In this document: piece after piece, positions 45,399 through 54,976 of the stretch
Position numbering within the stretch: position 1 is the first letter of the stretch
Layout: every line of letters starts with the position of its first letter
Origin: an uncultured Erythrobacter sp.
GTDB lineage: Bacteria > Pseudomonadota > Alphaproteobacteria > Sphingomonadales > Sphingomonadaceae
Direction of reading: 5' to 3'
Assembly: GCF_947502395.1 (NCBI RefSeq)
Contig: NZ_CANMZM010000002.1
Coordinates: forward strand, 310,001-374,000
Length of the DNA: 64,000 nucleotides
The notes under the pieces: model-generated
Seen by the model: the letters and a program-made list of their open reading frames with translations, nothing else
What the model was told of the DNA's origin: nothing
Databases searched by the model: none
Made by a program: the position numbers and the translations under genes

Positions 45399-47869
45399 GC
45401 CGCGTGCTCCTCTTGTTGGACGGAGCGGGCGGATGGGGTCGGGACAACCGGTACTGGCTCGATCACAGGAGACCTCCGACGAATAAGGGGACGCAGAACA
45501 ATCTCAATCATTTTAGACGCATCCCCTTTTCCGCCCTGCGGAACCTTGACCAGCACAAATGCTGCCGACCCGGTGCATTCGTGAATGCCAGGTGCGTGCA
45601 CCTTGAGTCCATCAAACTGCGCGCCCAGCTCATCGGCACGTTCATCATTGGCAAGCCCACCTCTAAGCGTGTCGACGCTGGCGGCAGATATGCTCTTAAG
45701 CTCGAACCATTCGAAAACCGAGCCGACACCAAGACCAATATTGAGTGCGTCTTTTGGTACGGGAACTCGCACACTATAGTATCCTTCATGCGTTGGATGC
45801 GCTTGGACGACGGTTTGCGCGCTGTCGCTTGCTCCCACAAAAAATGCCGGGATCGCAATCGACGTTTGGCTCGTATCGCTGTACCTGAGTCCCAATCCAA
45901 AGCGTTTCTGGACTAGCAAGGATAACCGTGTGTGGATGTCTTCGTTCTCGAGTTCTGCGGGCAGGAACATGCGCGCTGAGCCCTGCATGTAAAAGAGACC
46001 GCGCCTCCGCATGCCTTCCTTCGCGTGGGCTGCGTCAAACAATGGTACTTTGCGTTCTGACCCCATATTGACGTCGTGCTCAAAGTTCGTGAGTACTTTG
46101 AGTTCAGAGGCGTGGGGAAGAAACATGAACCGGGAAAGCGCACCCAGAGCCCCCTCTCGTAATGCCCTGTTTCTGTGCGGTGACTTCCCCCTGATTTCGA
46201 TGCCTGCCTCAGCTGCCTTGGCATAGCGAACAGCGCCCGCCTGGACCCGGTTACGCACATCGCTTTGCCCGCCCTTGATCCCTGTCTCTTCGCGGATCGG
46301 CTCGCCTTTAGGGGTGAAATCGACGACCGATCCCAGCTCGCATGTCGCCAGCTGCTCGATCACAGCGACATTGCCACACAGTGCTTCGATCAACTCCAGA
46401 TCATAGTGTCGCTGGTCAATCAGCCCCTTCTTGTCTAGCCCCGTCGCCGTGAGTTCACGCAAGATCAGATAGCGGCCCGCAACATGGCAATTGAAGGCAT
46501 CTGATAGGAGCTGATCCACATGGGATTGCGCCGAACCATTGTAGCCTAGGTCCACCAGCATCAAAGTGTCGCCCGCTGTTGGATTTACCCGAGACCGAAC
46601 ATGCTCAATCAGGCGCTCCGCCCGTTCTTTTGCCCGCCTGCTGATGATCTTCTGACGCTGACCTTTCTTGAGCTCTGCAGCCAGCTTGTAGCTGCCTTCA
46701 AGCATTTGTTCTTGGGTTTTGTCCTCGCCAACAATGTGAGTAATTTCTTCCTCGGTGAACAGCATTTGGCGCGCCAAGGTCGACGGTTTGCGGCCGAGCT
46801 CGGTCGAGTAATATTGGGTGTAGGCCTCGCGCGTTGTCAGCGATGCGGCGATCGAGACAAAGCGGCTGATTTCGACCAAGGCAGTGCTGTCTTCCGCACC
46901 CAATGCTTCGTGGATGATATGCGGCAAATGCCCGTCGCGCAGCATGAAGAGCCAGTGGACCGTCCCGCCGTGCTCATTCTGAAGCGCCTTGGATTCCTTT
47001 CGAAGCCATTGGTCAAAAGCGTAAAAAACCGGGCCGAGCACATTTAGGCCCAGGGCTGATGTTTGCCCCGTTGCTTTAGGTTCCTCGCACGCCAGCACCG
47101 CGCGGTGCGGCATCAACGCGCGCACATCCTCGCGAACATCGCCGATCAATTGATGACATGCACGTTCATATCTGAGGCGCTGCGAGGCCGTGTCGGAGAA
47201 TTGCACCAAGTGCAAGGCGGGCACTCCGAGCGCGCGCGATGCTTCAAGGTCGGCTTTGCGATTATCGCCAATGTGCAAAACCTCCTGTGGCCTCACCTTG
47301 CACGTCTTGAGCACCTTTTGCAGCAGTCCTTGCGATTTGGAGATGCCGGCTTCGGAGGAGACAAAGAACCGATCGATCAGTCCCACCACCTCGTCACCCG
47401 CCGCCTTTTCAATGAGTTTGCGCAGTTGGCGAACGCTCAAATAGGTGTCTGAGACAATGATGACTTTGAGCCCTGCCGCCTTCGCCTTGCGCATCAGTTC
47501 GACAGTTGGGCCAAAAGCAAAGCAGCTAGCCGCCTCGGTGTCCAATTCCGCTTCGATCGCGTTCGCCCGTTCCACTCCGGTCGCATTGGGCAAGGCCTGC
47601 TCATAGATCGCCTCGATCGCCACCTCATTGCGTTTTTTCAATGTCGTTTCGGCTTTGCGCGCATTTTGCTCGCTGGACATCCGCTGGCCAACCGATAGCT
47701 GCGGAAGAGCGGTGAAAAGGTCACTCGGCGCATGGCAATCACGCCAAAGCAGCGTGTCAAAGCAATCGAGCGAAAGCACCTTGATGCCATCATCTGCTCG
47801 CTCAAGTGCGTTTGGCATTTCCTGCGGCAAGATCGCGATATTTGGTGTCGCAGGCTTTGGCTTTTGCAT
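45395..47869 (-). CDS. two-domain HAD-like protein with LRDG/DLGYNGS domain
   Basis: In this 824-residue protein, residues 28-225 form a HAD fold: DCFDT (35-39), the VSDTYLS segment (139-145), Lys178 and GDNRKAD (201-207). The residue two after the nucleophile is Phe, not Asp, so phosphatase activity is uncertain. Residues 270-560 carry FMLRDG (308-313) and VDLGYNGSAQ (439-448), a pattern that recurs in HAD-linked proteins of polysaccharide clusters. The last 200 residues look like a beta-rich domain and are not recognised. It lies 61 bases after motB and is coupled to the methyltransferase gene. A role in decorating flagellin is inferred from position only. Confidence 0.75.
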   Translation of the reverse strand: MQKPKPATPNIAILPQEMPNALERADDGIKVLSLDCFDTLLWRDCHAPSDLFTALPQLSVGQRMSSEQNARKAETTLKKRNEVAIEAIYEQALPNATGVERANAIEAELDTEAASCFAFGPTVELMRKAKAAGLKVIIVSDTYLSVRQLRKLIEKAAGDEVVGLIDRFFVSSEAGISKSQGLLQKVLKTCKVRPQEVLHIGDNRKADLEASRALGVPALHLVQFSDTASQRLRYERACHQLIGDVREDVRALMPHRAVLACEEPKATGQTSALGLNVLGPVFYAFDQWLRKESKALQNEHGGTVHWLFMLRDGHLPHIIHEALGAEDSTALVEISRFVSIAASLTTREAYTQYYSTELGRKPSTLARQMLFTEEEITHIVGEDKTQEQMLEGSYKLAAELKKGQRQKIISRRAKERAERLIEHVRSRVNPTAGDTLMLVDLGYNGSAQSHVDQLLSDAFNCHVAGRYLILRELTATGLDKKGLIDQRHYDLELIEALCGNVAVIEQLATCELGSVVDFTPKGEPIREETGIKGGQSDVRNRVQAGAVRYAKAAEAGIEIRGKSPHRNRALREGALGALSRFMFLPHASELKVLTNFEHDVNMGSERKVPLFDAAHAKEGMRRRGLFYMQGSARMFLPAELENEDIHTRLSLLVQKRFGLGLRYSDTSQTSIAIPAFFVGASDSAQTVVQAHPTHEGYYSVRVPVPKDALNIGLGVGSVFEWFELKSISAASVDTLRGGLANDERADELGAQFDGLKVHAPGIHECTGSAAFVLVKVPQGGKGDASKMIEIVLRPLIRRRSPVIEPVPVVPTPSARSVQQEEHAA

Positions 47870-47930
47870 GTCTCACTCTCCAGTGGTGTTGGCCCAATCT
47901 CAGGAGATGTGAGGAGTAAATGCTCGTGGT

Positions 47931-48875
47931 TTACGGGCTGGCAGGATTAACCTCAGCGGAATCGCTTAAGGCAGTTTGCGGAGTCTGAAGCCTTCGACCG
48001 CGACGACCTAGTCCGCGCTCCTCCTCAAGAAGAAGCAGGGAAATGCGTCGGTTGCGCGGGTCTGCCGGGTTGTCGGCGACAAGAGGCTCGGTCTCGGCAA
48101 CCCCTTCGATCCGGGCAAAACGACCGGCAGGAATTCCGCTTCGGATCAGCTGCTGTCGTGTGGCTTCAGCGCGGCCTGCGGACAGGGACCAGTTGTTGGC
48201 TGTCACCCCATCGCGCCAGGGAAGCGAGTCAGTGTGGCCGCGCAGGATCAAAGGCTGAGTTTCACCCGCGACAACCTCCCCGATAACGTCGATAATCTTA
48301 CGCGCCTCAGGCGTGAGGATGGTCGTGCCGAGGGCAAACATTGAGAAGTTGGCATCATCGACAAGGTCAATGCGGATCCCATCCTCGGCGCGCCTAACGC
48401 TAACCTGTTTGGCGTATTCGGCCAACGTCTCGCTTTCGAGCAACTCCTTGAAAATCGCATCCTTAATCTCGGCAAGCGCCTTTTCGTCGAATTGCCCTTC
48501 GGTCCCGCCTTCTTTGGGCCCACCAGTCTTTCCGCGCGGCACGGTGATACTGCGCGTGCCGGTTTGTCCCATGGCGTTAGGATAATTGTCGACATCAGTG
48601 ATTGAACTACCGCCCAGCATCCCATTGGAAGAGCCTGCGCTTTCCTGACGGGTCTTGACCAGTGTTGGAGAGAAATAGTCAGCGAGGCCTTTGCGCTGGT
48701 TCTCTTCCGTCGCGCCCAGCAACCATAGGAGCAGGAAGAACGCCATCATCGCGGTCACGAAATCAGCATAAGCCACCTTCCAGGCACCGCCATGGTGGCC
48801 GCCTCCTTCCACCGTGATCTTCTTGACGATAATCGGGGCGGGTATTTCCCCGGGAGGGGCAGCGTCTTCGGACAT
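47931..48875 (-). CDS. motB: flagellar stator protein MotB
   Basis: MotB anchors the stator to peptidoglycan. The 314-residue protein has a short cytoplasmic N-terminus, one membrane helix with the proton-carrying Asp (WKVAYADFVTAMMAFFLLLWL), a plug/linker and a C-terminal OmpA-like domain (PLILRGHTDSLPWR, NRRISLLLLEEE). It lies one base after motA. The proton- or sodium-specific nature is not decided, though the sequence looks like MotB rather than PomB. Confidence 0.94.
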   Translation of the reverse strand: MSEDAAPPGEIPAPIIVKKITVEGGGHHGGAWKVAYADFVTAMMAFFLLLWLLGATEENQRKGLADYFSPTLVKTRQESAGSSNGMLGGSSITDVDNYPNAMGQTGTRSITVPRGKTGGPKEGGTEGQFDEKALAEIKDAIFKELLESETLAEYAKQVSVRRAEDGIRIDLVDDANFSMFALGTTILTPEARKIIDVIGEVVAGETQPLILRGHTDSLPWRDGVTANNWSLSAGRAEATRQQLIRSGIPAGRFARIEGVAETEPLVADNPADPRNRRISLLLLEEERGLGRRGRRLQTPQTALSDSAEVNPASP

Positions 48876-48876
48876 C

Positions 48877-49740
48877 CTACTTGCCCCGCATCATGTCGAG
48901 CAAATCGGTGAGCTTGGGCCGGTGCGCCGGCGGCAAGCCAGAGCGCGCCGCTTCAAGCACTAGGGGCTGCGGATAGCCGTGCAGGCTCGCAACGATCACC
49001 TGTTTGATTGAGTGATAGATCTGCATGTCGTGGGTGATGACCTGCTGGACGCGGCTCGCCATGGGGCCGGCAAGTCCATAGGCGAGAAAGATCCCAAGGA
49101 AGGTTCCCACCAGAGCGCCGCCGATCATTCCGCCCAAAATCTCAGGCGGCTCATTGATCGAGCCCATAGTCTTGATCACACCCAAAACCGCCGCAACAAT
49201 CCCAAGTGCGGGGAATGCATCAGCAAGGCCTTGAATGGCGTGCTGAGGCTCTTCCAACTCGTGGGCTTGGGTCTTGATCGCATTGTCGATCACATCTTCA
49301 ATCGCATTGGTGTCGAGCGTCCCCGAAGACACGACCATCAGAGTCAGCGGATCGCAGATCAAATCGGCGATCACCGGGTCATTTTGGAGCTTCGGATACT
49401 CTCCAAAGATCGAGGAAGTCGACGGATCGGTTACATGCGACTCCAATGCCACCGCCCCTTCGGAACGCAGCAATTTCATGAGTTTGCTAGTGAGCGCTAT
49501 CGCGTCAATGTGATCCTGATCGGAATATTGTGGCCCCTTGAAAACCTTACCGAAACCACCGCCCAAAAGCTTTAGCTCGTGCATGGAGTTGCCGATCAAG
49601 GTCGCGCCAATCGCCGCGCCGCCGATCATCATCATTTCGAGAGGCAGGGCTTTTAGAATTGGCCCCATGGCACCACCAGCAAGAGTGTATCCGCCAAAAA
49701 CCATGACGAGCAGAACTACAATTCCAATCCCTGCGAACAC
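48877..49740 (-). CDS. motA: flagellar stator protein MotA
   Basis: This 287-residue proton channel subunit has four membrane helices, including the N-terminal pair, and the conserved late block IKTMGSINEPPEILGGMIGGALVGTFLGIFLAYGLAGPMA. The start is GTG 49740. It is the full-length type (about 285-295 residues), unlike the shorter MotA-like gene at 58071. It follows flgL. Confidence 0.94.
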   Translation of the reverse strand: MFAGIGIVVLLVMVFGGYTLAGGAMGPILKALPLEMMMIGGAAIGATLIGNSMHELKLLGGGFGKVFKGPQYSDQDHIDAIALTSKLMKLLRSEGAVALESHVTDPSTSSIFGEYPKLQNDPVIADLICDPLTLMVVSSGTLDTNAIEDVIDNAIKTQAHELEEPQHAIQGLADAFPALGIVAAVLGVIKTMGSINEPPEILGGMIGGALVGTFLGIFLAYGLAGPMASRVQQVITHDMQIYHSIKQVIVASLHGYPQPLVLEAARSGLPPAHRPKLTDLLDMMRGK

Positions 49741-49756
49741 TTCGGAGGTTCCTTTT

Positions 49757-49786
49757 GCTAGATCGCGTTGAGCTAGATTGCGTTGA
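49757..49786 (-). repeat. 15-bp tandem duplication over the flgL stop codon
   Basis: Two copies of GCTAGATCGCGTTGA (the second with T for C at position 8) lie head to tail. Read on the minus strand, each copy codes Asn-Ala-Ile and then the stop TAG, so the last codons and stop of flgL are duplicated just before motA. Confidence 0.8.
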
Positions 49787-50690
49787 AAAGGGTCAGATTG
49801 CTGACCCGGGTGAATGTGGTTTGACTCGCTTCGAGCGCGGTAAGCGTCTGCTGCAACCGCACGATGACATCGGCAATATTGGTATCGCCGATCTCTGAGC
49901 GTTTCTCGGCGACATTGATCGCGCGCTCAGCATTGTCGTCCTCAATCGCTTCGACCCAGGCGAGCCGTGTGCCCACGACCGTCTGATTACGATTGGCCGC
50001 GTCCAATGCTTCGTCGATTCCGGCAAGTGCTGTTTGTGCTGCTGCTTGCGGATCGGCCGATCCACCGCGCAGGTCCGCGGCCAACTGGCTGAAGACTGCA
50101 AAGCTGCTGGTGGGTGTTCCGTTAACATCAAATTCGAACAGTTGATCGCCGGTGATCCCGCGCTCGATATCGGTGCCCGGAGCAACCGGGACAGTGCCCA
50201 CTTGACCATTGCCGATGTAAGTGACGGTGCCATCAGGCGCTTTCTCAAACGCAGGCGCACCAGCGGTTCCCGCGAAAAGCGGCGCGCCTGTGATCGAGAG
50301 CGCATTCGAACGGGTAAACAGTTCATCGGCCATCTGCTCAAGCTCATCGGCAATTGCCGCACGTCCCGCTTCGCCTTGGGTGTCGCTGGCAGCTTGGACG
50401 GCAAGCTCACGGGCACGCTGGATCAGGTCGACGACACCGGTGATCTGGTTTGAAGTCTCGGATAGATCCTGGCGAAGCCGCGCGGCATTCTCTTCCTCGG
50501 TGTTCCCCCGCACTTCGAGCCGGGTGAGCGCGCGTAGGCGAGAAGCCGCAATCGGATCTTCTGATCCACGCTGAATGCGCACGCCGGTCGCGATCTGGGT
50601 CTGAAATTCTTCCGCATTATCCCGCAAGATAGCAAGCTGGCTGATCGACCGATCGTAGAAAGCGCCGGTGGAGTTGCTCACAAAGTTCAT
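49773..50690 (-). CDS. flgL: hook-filament junction protein FlgL (HAP3)
   Basis: This 305-residue flagellin-like protein has the N-terminal ATGVRIQRGSEDPIAASRL and a C-terminal helix ending FTRVSNLTLFNAI, which mimic the flagellin ends. It joins FlgK to the filament. ATG 50690 overlaps the flgK stop (ATGA). The stop codon lies in a short tandem duplication. Confidence 0.92.
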   Translation of the reverse strand: MNFVSNSTGAFYDRSISQLAILRDNAEEFQTQIATGVRIQRGSEDPIAASRLRALTRLEVRGNTEEENAARLRQDLSETSNQITGVVDLIQRARELAVQAASDTQGEAGRAAIADELEQMADELFTRSNALSITGAPLFAGTAGAPAFEKAPDGTVTYIGNGQVGTVPVAPGTDIERGITGDQLFEFDVNGTPTSSFAVFSQLAADLRGGSADPQAAAQTALAGIDEALDAANRNQTVVGTRLAWVEAIEDDNAERAINVAEKRSEIGDTNIADVIVRLQQTLTALEASQTTFTRVSNLTLFNAI

Positions 50691-52048
50691 CAGTTCAGTC
50701 CCAGAATGGTGTCGAAGATATCGTTGGCGACCTGAATCACCCGGCTGTTGGCTTCAAATGCCTGTTGCAAGCGGATAAGCGCGGCGGCCTCTTGGTCGAG
50801 GTCCACACCGGTTTCACGCAGTAAATCGGCTGCCGCGCTTCCAGCAATGATGGATAGCCCTTCACGCGTTGTCTCTAGTCCTGAGATGCGGCTGGAGAGA
50901 GAGAGCAGTAGGTCGTCGGTTGCAGCGATAGGACCATCATCTGCACCAATTGCGGCGACCAGTGTTTGGAGATTGGTGGTGTCACGGCTGCCGGGAGGCG
51001 AGCCCAGCGGTGCGAGTGCCAATTGGTCCCCATCGGTGAGGGCGAGCGCAATGTCGCTTGCATTGGTGCCTGAGAACAGCGGCTGTCCCGGAGATCCATC
51101 CAGCGCAGCACCATTGGCTTGTGCGTCATTGGCGCGGTTGATGGTCGAAAGCGCAATCGCATCGAGCGTATCTGCACGGCCTCTCAGATCATTGAGAGCC
51201 GATACTCGCCCTGCCATTGCGCCGCTCACAGGTGTGAAGGTGAGACCGTCGAGGTCGAACGAGGCGGTGCCATCGGCCGCAATGGTGGACGTCAGTGCAT
51301 TGGCAGATGTGCCATCGACAAGCGCCGGACCAATCTCCCCCGCGGGCGCAGGATTCGAGAGCAAGCGCACGGTCGCCCTGCCGCGATCGTCAAACTCGGC
51401 ACTGAGGCTGAATTCAGATGAGATATCGCGCAATGCGGCATCGCGCGCGTCGAACAGATTGGCTTGCGCCGCAGAGCCGGGCTCGACCTTCACCAGCTCC
51501 AGATTGATCCGCGCAAGCTCCGTTGCTGCACCATTGAGCTCTTCAACGCCAACACTGACACCCGATTGGGTCAACTCTTGTGCGCTGGCGAGACCAGTTT
51601 GGGCCGATTGAAATGACACCGCCAATTGGCGGGCGGTTTCCACTGCACCGGTACGCAGCGCAGGATCGGTGGGGTCACTTTCCAGAAGCGTAAGCGACGC
51701 TTCAAAATCGACCAGGCCTCTGAACAGACCAGATCGTTCAAGCGCCAGTTCAGCATCTCTCAACGCTGCAATATCCTGATCAGCGCGCGCAACATCGGCG
51801 GCGCTGTCGCGGGCACGGGTCTGCAAAAGCGCACTTCCCGGCCGCACAATGCCACCAACACGTACCCCGCTAAGGGCGTCGCTCGAGGTGAAGTCGATCA
51901 CCGCAGAGCCGACAAACTCCTCCACTTGCAAGCTTCGCCGAACGTAATCCGGGTTCGCCGCATTGGCGATATTCTGCGCGGTCAGCTCAATGCTGGCGCG
52001 CGCTGCTCTGGCCCCACTTTGGCCAATCGAGATAAGATCTATGGGCAT
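50690..52048 (-). CDS. flgK: hook-filament junction protein FlgK (HAP1)
   Basis: This 452-residue protein has the FlgK N-terminus (SARAARASIELTAQNIANAANPDYVRRSL) and the C-terminal AALIRLQQAFEANSRVIQVANDIFDTILGLN. It is shorter than the roughly 550 residues of E. coli, with the loss in the middle domain. It overlaps flgJ by one base and flgL by a stop/start overlap. Confidence 0.93.
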   Translation of the reverse strand: MPIDLISIGQSGARAARASIELTAQNIANAANPDYVRRSLQVEEFVGSAVIDFTSSDALSGVRVGGIVRPGSALLQTRARDSAADVARADQDIAALRDAELALERSGLFRGLVDFEASLTLLESDPTDPALRTGAVETARQLAVSFQSAQTGLASAQELTQSGVSVGVEELNGAATELARINLELVKVEPGSAAQANLFDARDAALRDISSEFSLSAEFDDRGRATVRLLSNPAPAGEIGPALVDGTSANALTSTIAADGTASFDLDGLTFTPVSGAMAGRVSALNDLRGRADTLDAIALSTINRANDAQANGAALDGSPGQPLFSGTNASDIALALTDGDQLALAPLGSPPGSRDTTNLQTLVAAIGADDGPIAATDDLLLSLSSRISGLETTREGLSIIAGSAAADLLRETGVDLDQEAAALIRLQQAFEANSRVIQVANDIFDTILGLN

Positions 52049-52347
52049 TATTCGCCGATCTTAGGTGAGACGAATTGAGCAAGCTGTTCCTCGATACTCC
52101 GGGCAAACCCTAAGGCCCCTGATTGCGATGCAATCTCGGCAAAGTGCTCATCGCGCATGGTCTTGTATTGCTTCATCCCGCCGCCGGTGAGTGGCGCGTC
52201 CTCGGTGAAAGGGGTCTCGCGCGCGGATTCGAGCATCTTGCGGATCATGATCGCTTCAAAGCCCTGCGCCGCCTTGCGCAATTCTTGTTGCTCGGATGTT
52301 AGCGGATCGGGCTTCGTGCCTACGACGGGTCCCAACCGTCCGATCAC
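52048..52347 (-). CDS. flgJ: rod-binding protein FlgJ, N-terminal domain only
   Basis: This 99-residue protein matches only the rod-capping half of FlgJ (RKAAQGFEAIMIRKMLESAR, then MKQYKTMRDEHFAEIAS). The muramidase half found in enterobacterial FlgJ is absent. A separate lytic transglycosylase is encoded at 61954. The start is GTG 52347, overlapping the flgI stop by 4 bases. Confidence 0.92.
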   Translation of the reverse strand: MIGRLGPVVGTKPDPLTSEQQELRKAAQGFEAIMIRKMLESARETPFTEDAPLTGGGMKQYKTMRDEHFAEIASQSGALGFARSIEEQLAQFVSPKIGE

Positions 52348-53447
52348 AAGACCACCATTTCGGCTTGCAGCGCGCCCGCTTGCTTCAAGCTTTCCAGGAT
52401 CACCACAAGGTCAGAGGCCTGAACGCCGAGTAGGTTAAGCGCATCGACGATCTCATTGAGGTTCGCCGCTCCCGGGAATAGCGCCACACGGCTTTCCGCC
52501 TCTTCAATGGTGATATCGGTCGCTTCCTCCACCGCAGTCTCACCATTGGCAAAGGGTCCAGGTTGCACCACTCGCGGGCTCTCTTCGATCCTTATGACGA
52601 GCTTGCCGTGGCTGATCGCAGCCGGAGCCAAGCGCACCGCTTCATTGATGACCACCGTGCCGGTCCGAGAGTTGATGATCACCTTGGCGGCGACCGGTGC
52701 AGGCGTGACTGGAAGCATCTCAATCGAAGCAAGCGCGGCGGAGCGTGCATCATTGCCCATGGGCAGAGCCAATTCGATACTCACCCCGTCGGCGACCGAT
52801 GCCATGCCGGGATAGACCGTGTTTACCGCGTCGCGCACGCGCGCAGCGGTCAGGAAGTCGGCCTGATGCAGGTTGAAGCGCAAGGTGCTTTGCTGATCAA
52901 AGCCGGTAGCAACATCTTTCTCAACCGTCGCTCCATCGGCGATCCGGCCAACGGTGGCGACGTTCACGGAAACTTGAGAGCCATCGCGCCCACTCACGCC
53001 CAATCCGCCCACTGCGACATTGCCCTGCGCCATCGCATAAATTTGCCCGTCGGCACCATAAAGCGGCGCGAGCACAAGCGCGCCCCCACGAAGGGAGCGC
53101 GCCTGGCCCAGGGTAGACACAGTGATGTCGATGCGTTGGCCCGGTTTGGCGAAAGCCGGGAGTTCGGCGGTGATAATAACCGCCGCCGCATTACGCAGAT
53201 TTGGGCTTACACCCGGAGGCAATTGCAGCCCCAAGCGGCCCGAAACCCCGCGCATTGCTTCGCGCACATACTCAAGGTTATCGTCGCCCGTGCCCTGAAG
53301 CCCGACGACGACGCCGTAGCCGGTCAATTGGTTAGCGCGCAGCCCTTCAAACTGTCCCAGATCACGAATCCGGTCGGCGCGCGCATCGGACGGCATGAGC
53401 GCCAACATCGCGGCCAGAAAGGTGACACAAATTCGGGTGATGAGCAT
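52344..53447 (-). CDS. flgI: flagellar P-ring protein FlgI
   Basis: This 367-residue periplasmic P-ring subunit has a signal peptide (RICVTFLAAMLALMPSDARA), then IRDLGQFEGLRANQLTGYGVVVGLQGTGDD, the family start. The conserved INSRTGTVVI and the C-terminal NEIVDALNLLGVQASDLVVILESLKQAGAL are all present. It lies 15 bases after flgH. Confidence 0.95.
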   Translation of the reverse strand: MLITRICVTFLAAMLALMPSDARADRIRDLGQFEGLRANQLTGYGVVVGLQGTGDDNLEYVREAMRGVSGRLGLQLPPGVSPNLRNAAAVIITAELPAFAKPGQRIDITVSTLGQARSLRGGALVLAPLYGADGQIYAMAQGNVAVGGLGVSGRDGSQVSVNVATVGRIADGATVEKDVATGFDQQSTLRFNLHQADFLTAARVRDAVNTVYPGMASVADGVSIELALPMGNDARSAALASIEMLPVTPAPVAAKVIINSRTGTVVINEAVRLAPAAISHGKLVIRIEESPRVVQPGPFANGETAVEEATDITIEEAESRVALFPGAANLNEIVDALNLLGVQASDLVVILESLKQAGALQAEMVVL

Positions 53448-53462
53448 CGTATCAAACCTCAG

Positions 53463-54146
53463 TTAGAACGGAGAAATCGTGCTGAAAAAGCGCTGTAGCC
53501 AGCCGGGGCGGCTTGCCTGTTGGACCGCGCCTTTGCCGGTGTAGATGATCCGCGCGTTGGCGACGCGCGAGGAGGGCAGAGTGTTGTCGGAATCAATATC
53601 GACCAGCCGAATGCGCCCGGCGAATTGCACCCATTCATCTCCCTGACTCAAAGCCATTTGCTTCTCGCCCACCACCTCAGCAGTGCCATTGGGATAGATT
53701 GCTGCGATCGTTACCGAGACTATGCCGTTCATCTGGCTTTGCTGCGCAGCATTGCCGCTGCCCGCAAAAGAGCTCTGGCCATTGCTGGCGATGGAATTGG
53801 GATTGAGGAAGGCGAGCGGTCCGGCGGTAGGCGGGATCAGGCTGATGCTGCCTTCACGGTCGGTCGCGCTGGTCGTGCTCTTGGAAGTGCTGGTGCTTTC
53901 AATCAATGTGATCGTCAGCATGTCGCCCAGCGTACGCGCGCGGGTTCCCACAACCAGCGGTGCATATCCTTGGCTCGCCTGATAGATCGCGCCATTCGTC
54001 CCCAATGGCGCGCCTGCAACCGGGTGAGCAACCATCGGCGGAGGAGGCGGAGCGTAGAAACCCGCCTCACGCTTGAAGCCGCCCGAGAGGCAGGCGGACA
54101 AACAGAAGGCGCAAAAGCCGAGGAAAAGAAAACGAATGACCTGCAT
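53463..54146 (-). CDS. flgH: flagellar L-ring lipoprotein FlgH
   Basis: This 227-residue outer-membrane L-ring protein has a lipoprotein signal with lipobox LSAC near residue 19, followed by the FlgH body (RARTLGDMLTITLIESTSTSKST, NGIVSVTIAAIYPNG). ATG 54146 places the signal at the N-terminus. It lies 10 bases after flgG. Confidence 0.94.
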   Translation of the reverse strand: MQVIRFLFLGFCAFCLSACLSGGFKREAGFYAPPPPPMVAHPVAGAPLGTNGAIYQASQGYAPLVVGTRARTLGDMLTITLIESTSTSKSTTSATDREGSISLIPPTAGPLAFLNPNSIASNGQSSFAGSGNAAQQSQMNGIVSVTIAAIYPNGTAEVVGEKQMALSQGDEWVQFAGRIRLVDIDSDNTLPSSRVANARIIYTGKGAVQQASRPGWLQRFFSTISPF

Positions 54147-54156
54147 GGTAAATGCC

Positions 54157-54948
54157 TCACAAAGTTTGGCTGGCGTTTTGCAGCATCTCATCGACCGCGC
54201 TGACCATGCGGCTGTTGATCTCATAGGCGCGCTGCGCTTCGATCATTTCGACAAGCTCTTCGACCACATTGACGTTGGACCCTTCGAGCATCCCCTGACG
54301 GATGTTGCCCCGTCCAAAGGTGCCGGCGGTGCCTACATCTGCTGGACCGCTGGCTGCAGTTTCGATCAGGAAATTGTCGCCAATCGCTTGAAGACCCGCA
54401 GGGTTGATGAAGCTTGCGACCTGAAGCTGACCAAGTTGAACCGGTGCCGCCTGCCCATCTTGCTGCGCGCTGACAGTGCCGTCTTGGGAGATAAGAATAC
54501 TCGTCGCGCCCGCAGGCACTTGGATTGGTGGAGACAATTGAAAGCCTTGGCCCGTCACCAGATTGCCCTGTGCGGACAAAGTGAAGTTGCCCGCGCGGGT
54601 GTAGGCGAGCTGGCCATTGGGCGGCAGCTCCACCTGGAAGAATCCTGGCCCGTCCATGGCGACATCAAGCGTGTTTCCAGTCTGATTGAGCGTGCCCTGA
54701 CTCTCAATCCGGCTGGTGCCCATAACTTGTACGCCGGTGCCAAGGTTAAGGCCCACCGCAAAGGCGGTTTGATTGGTCGATTGCTGACCCGCCACCCGGT
54801 TTTCCTGATAGGCGAGCGTCGCAAAATCGACCCGATCGCGCTTAAAGCCAGCAGTGCCGATATTGGCGAGGTTATTGGCGATAACCCGCATGCGCGCGTC
54901 TTGCGCTTCGAGCCCGGTGCGGGCGACGTGGAGAGCAGATGAAGGCAT
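54157..54948 (-). CDS. flgG: flagellar distal rod protein FlgG
   Basis: This 263-residue distal rod protein has the rod N-terminal signature (RVIANNLANIGTAGFKRDRVDFATL), the middle domain and the C-terminal motif (GSNVNVVEELVEMIEAQRAYEINSRMVSAVDEMLQ). Its length matches FlgG exactly. It lies between flgF and flgH. Confidence 0.95.
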   Translation of the reverse strand: MPSSALHVARTGLEAQDARMRVIANNLANIGTAGFKRDRVDFATLAYQENRVAGQQSTNQTAFAVGLNLGTGVQVMGTSRIESQGTLNQTGNTLDVAMDGPGFFQVELPPNGQLAYTRAGNFTLSAQGNLVTGQGFQLSPPIQVPAGATSILISQDGTVSAQQDGQAAPVQLGQLQVASFINPAGLQAIGDNFLIETAASGPADVGTAGTFGRGNIRQGMLEGSNVNVVEELVEMIEAQRAYEINSRMVSAVDEMLQNASQTL

Positions 54949-54976
54949 TTCAGTTGTTCCTTATGGTGCTCGATGA

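Noticed and set aside
52563..53498. 311-residue plus-strand open frame
   Set aside because: It is antisense to flgI, whose protein is unmistakable, and is His/Arg-rich with no family pattern.
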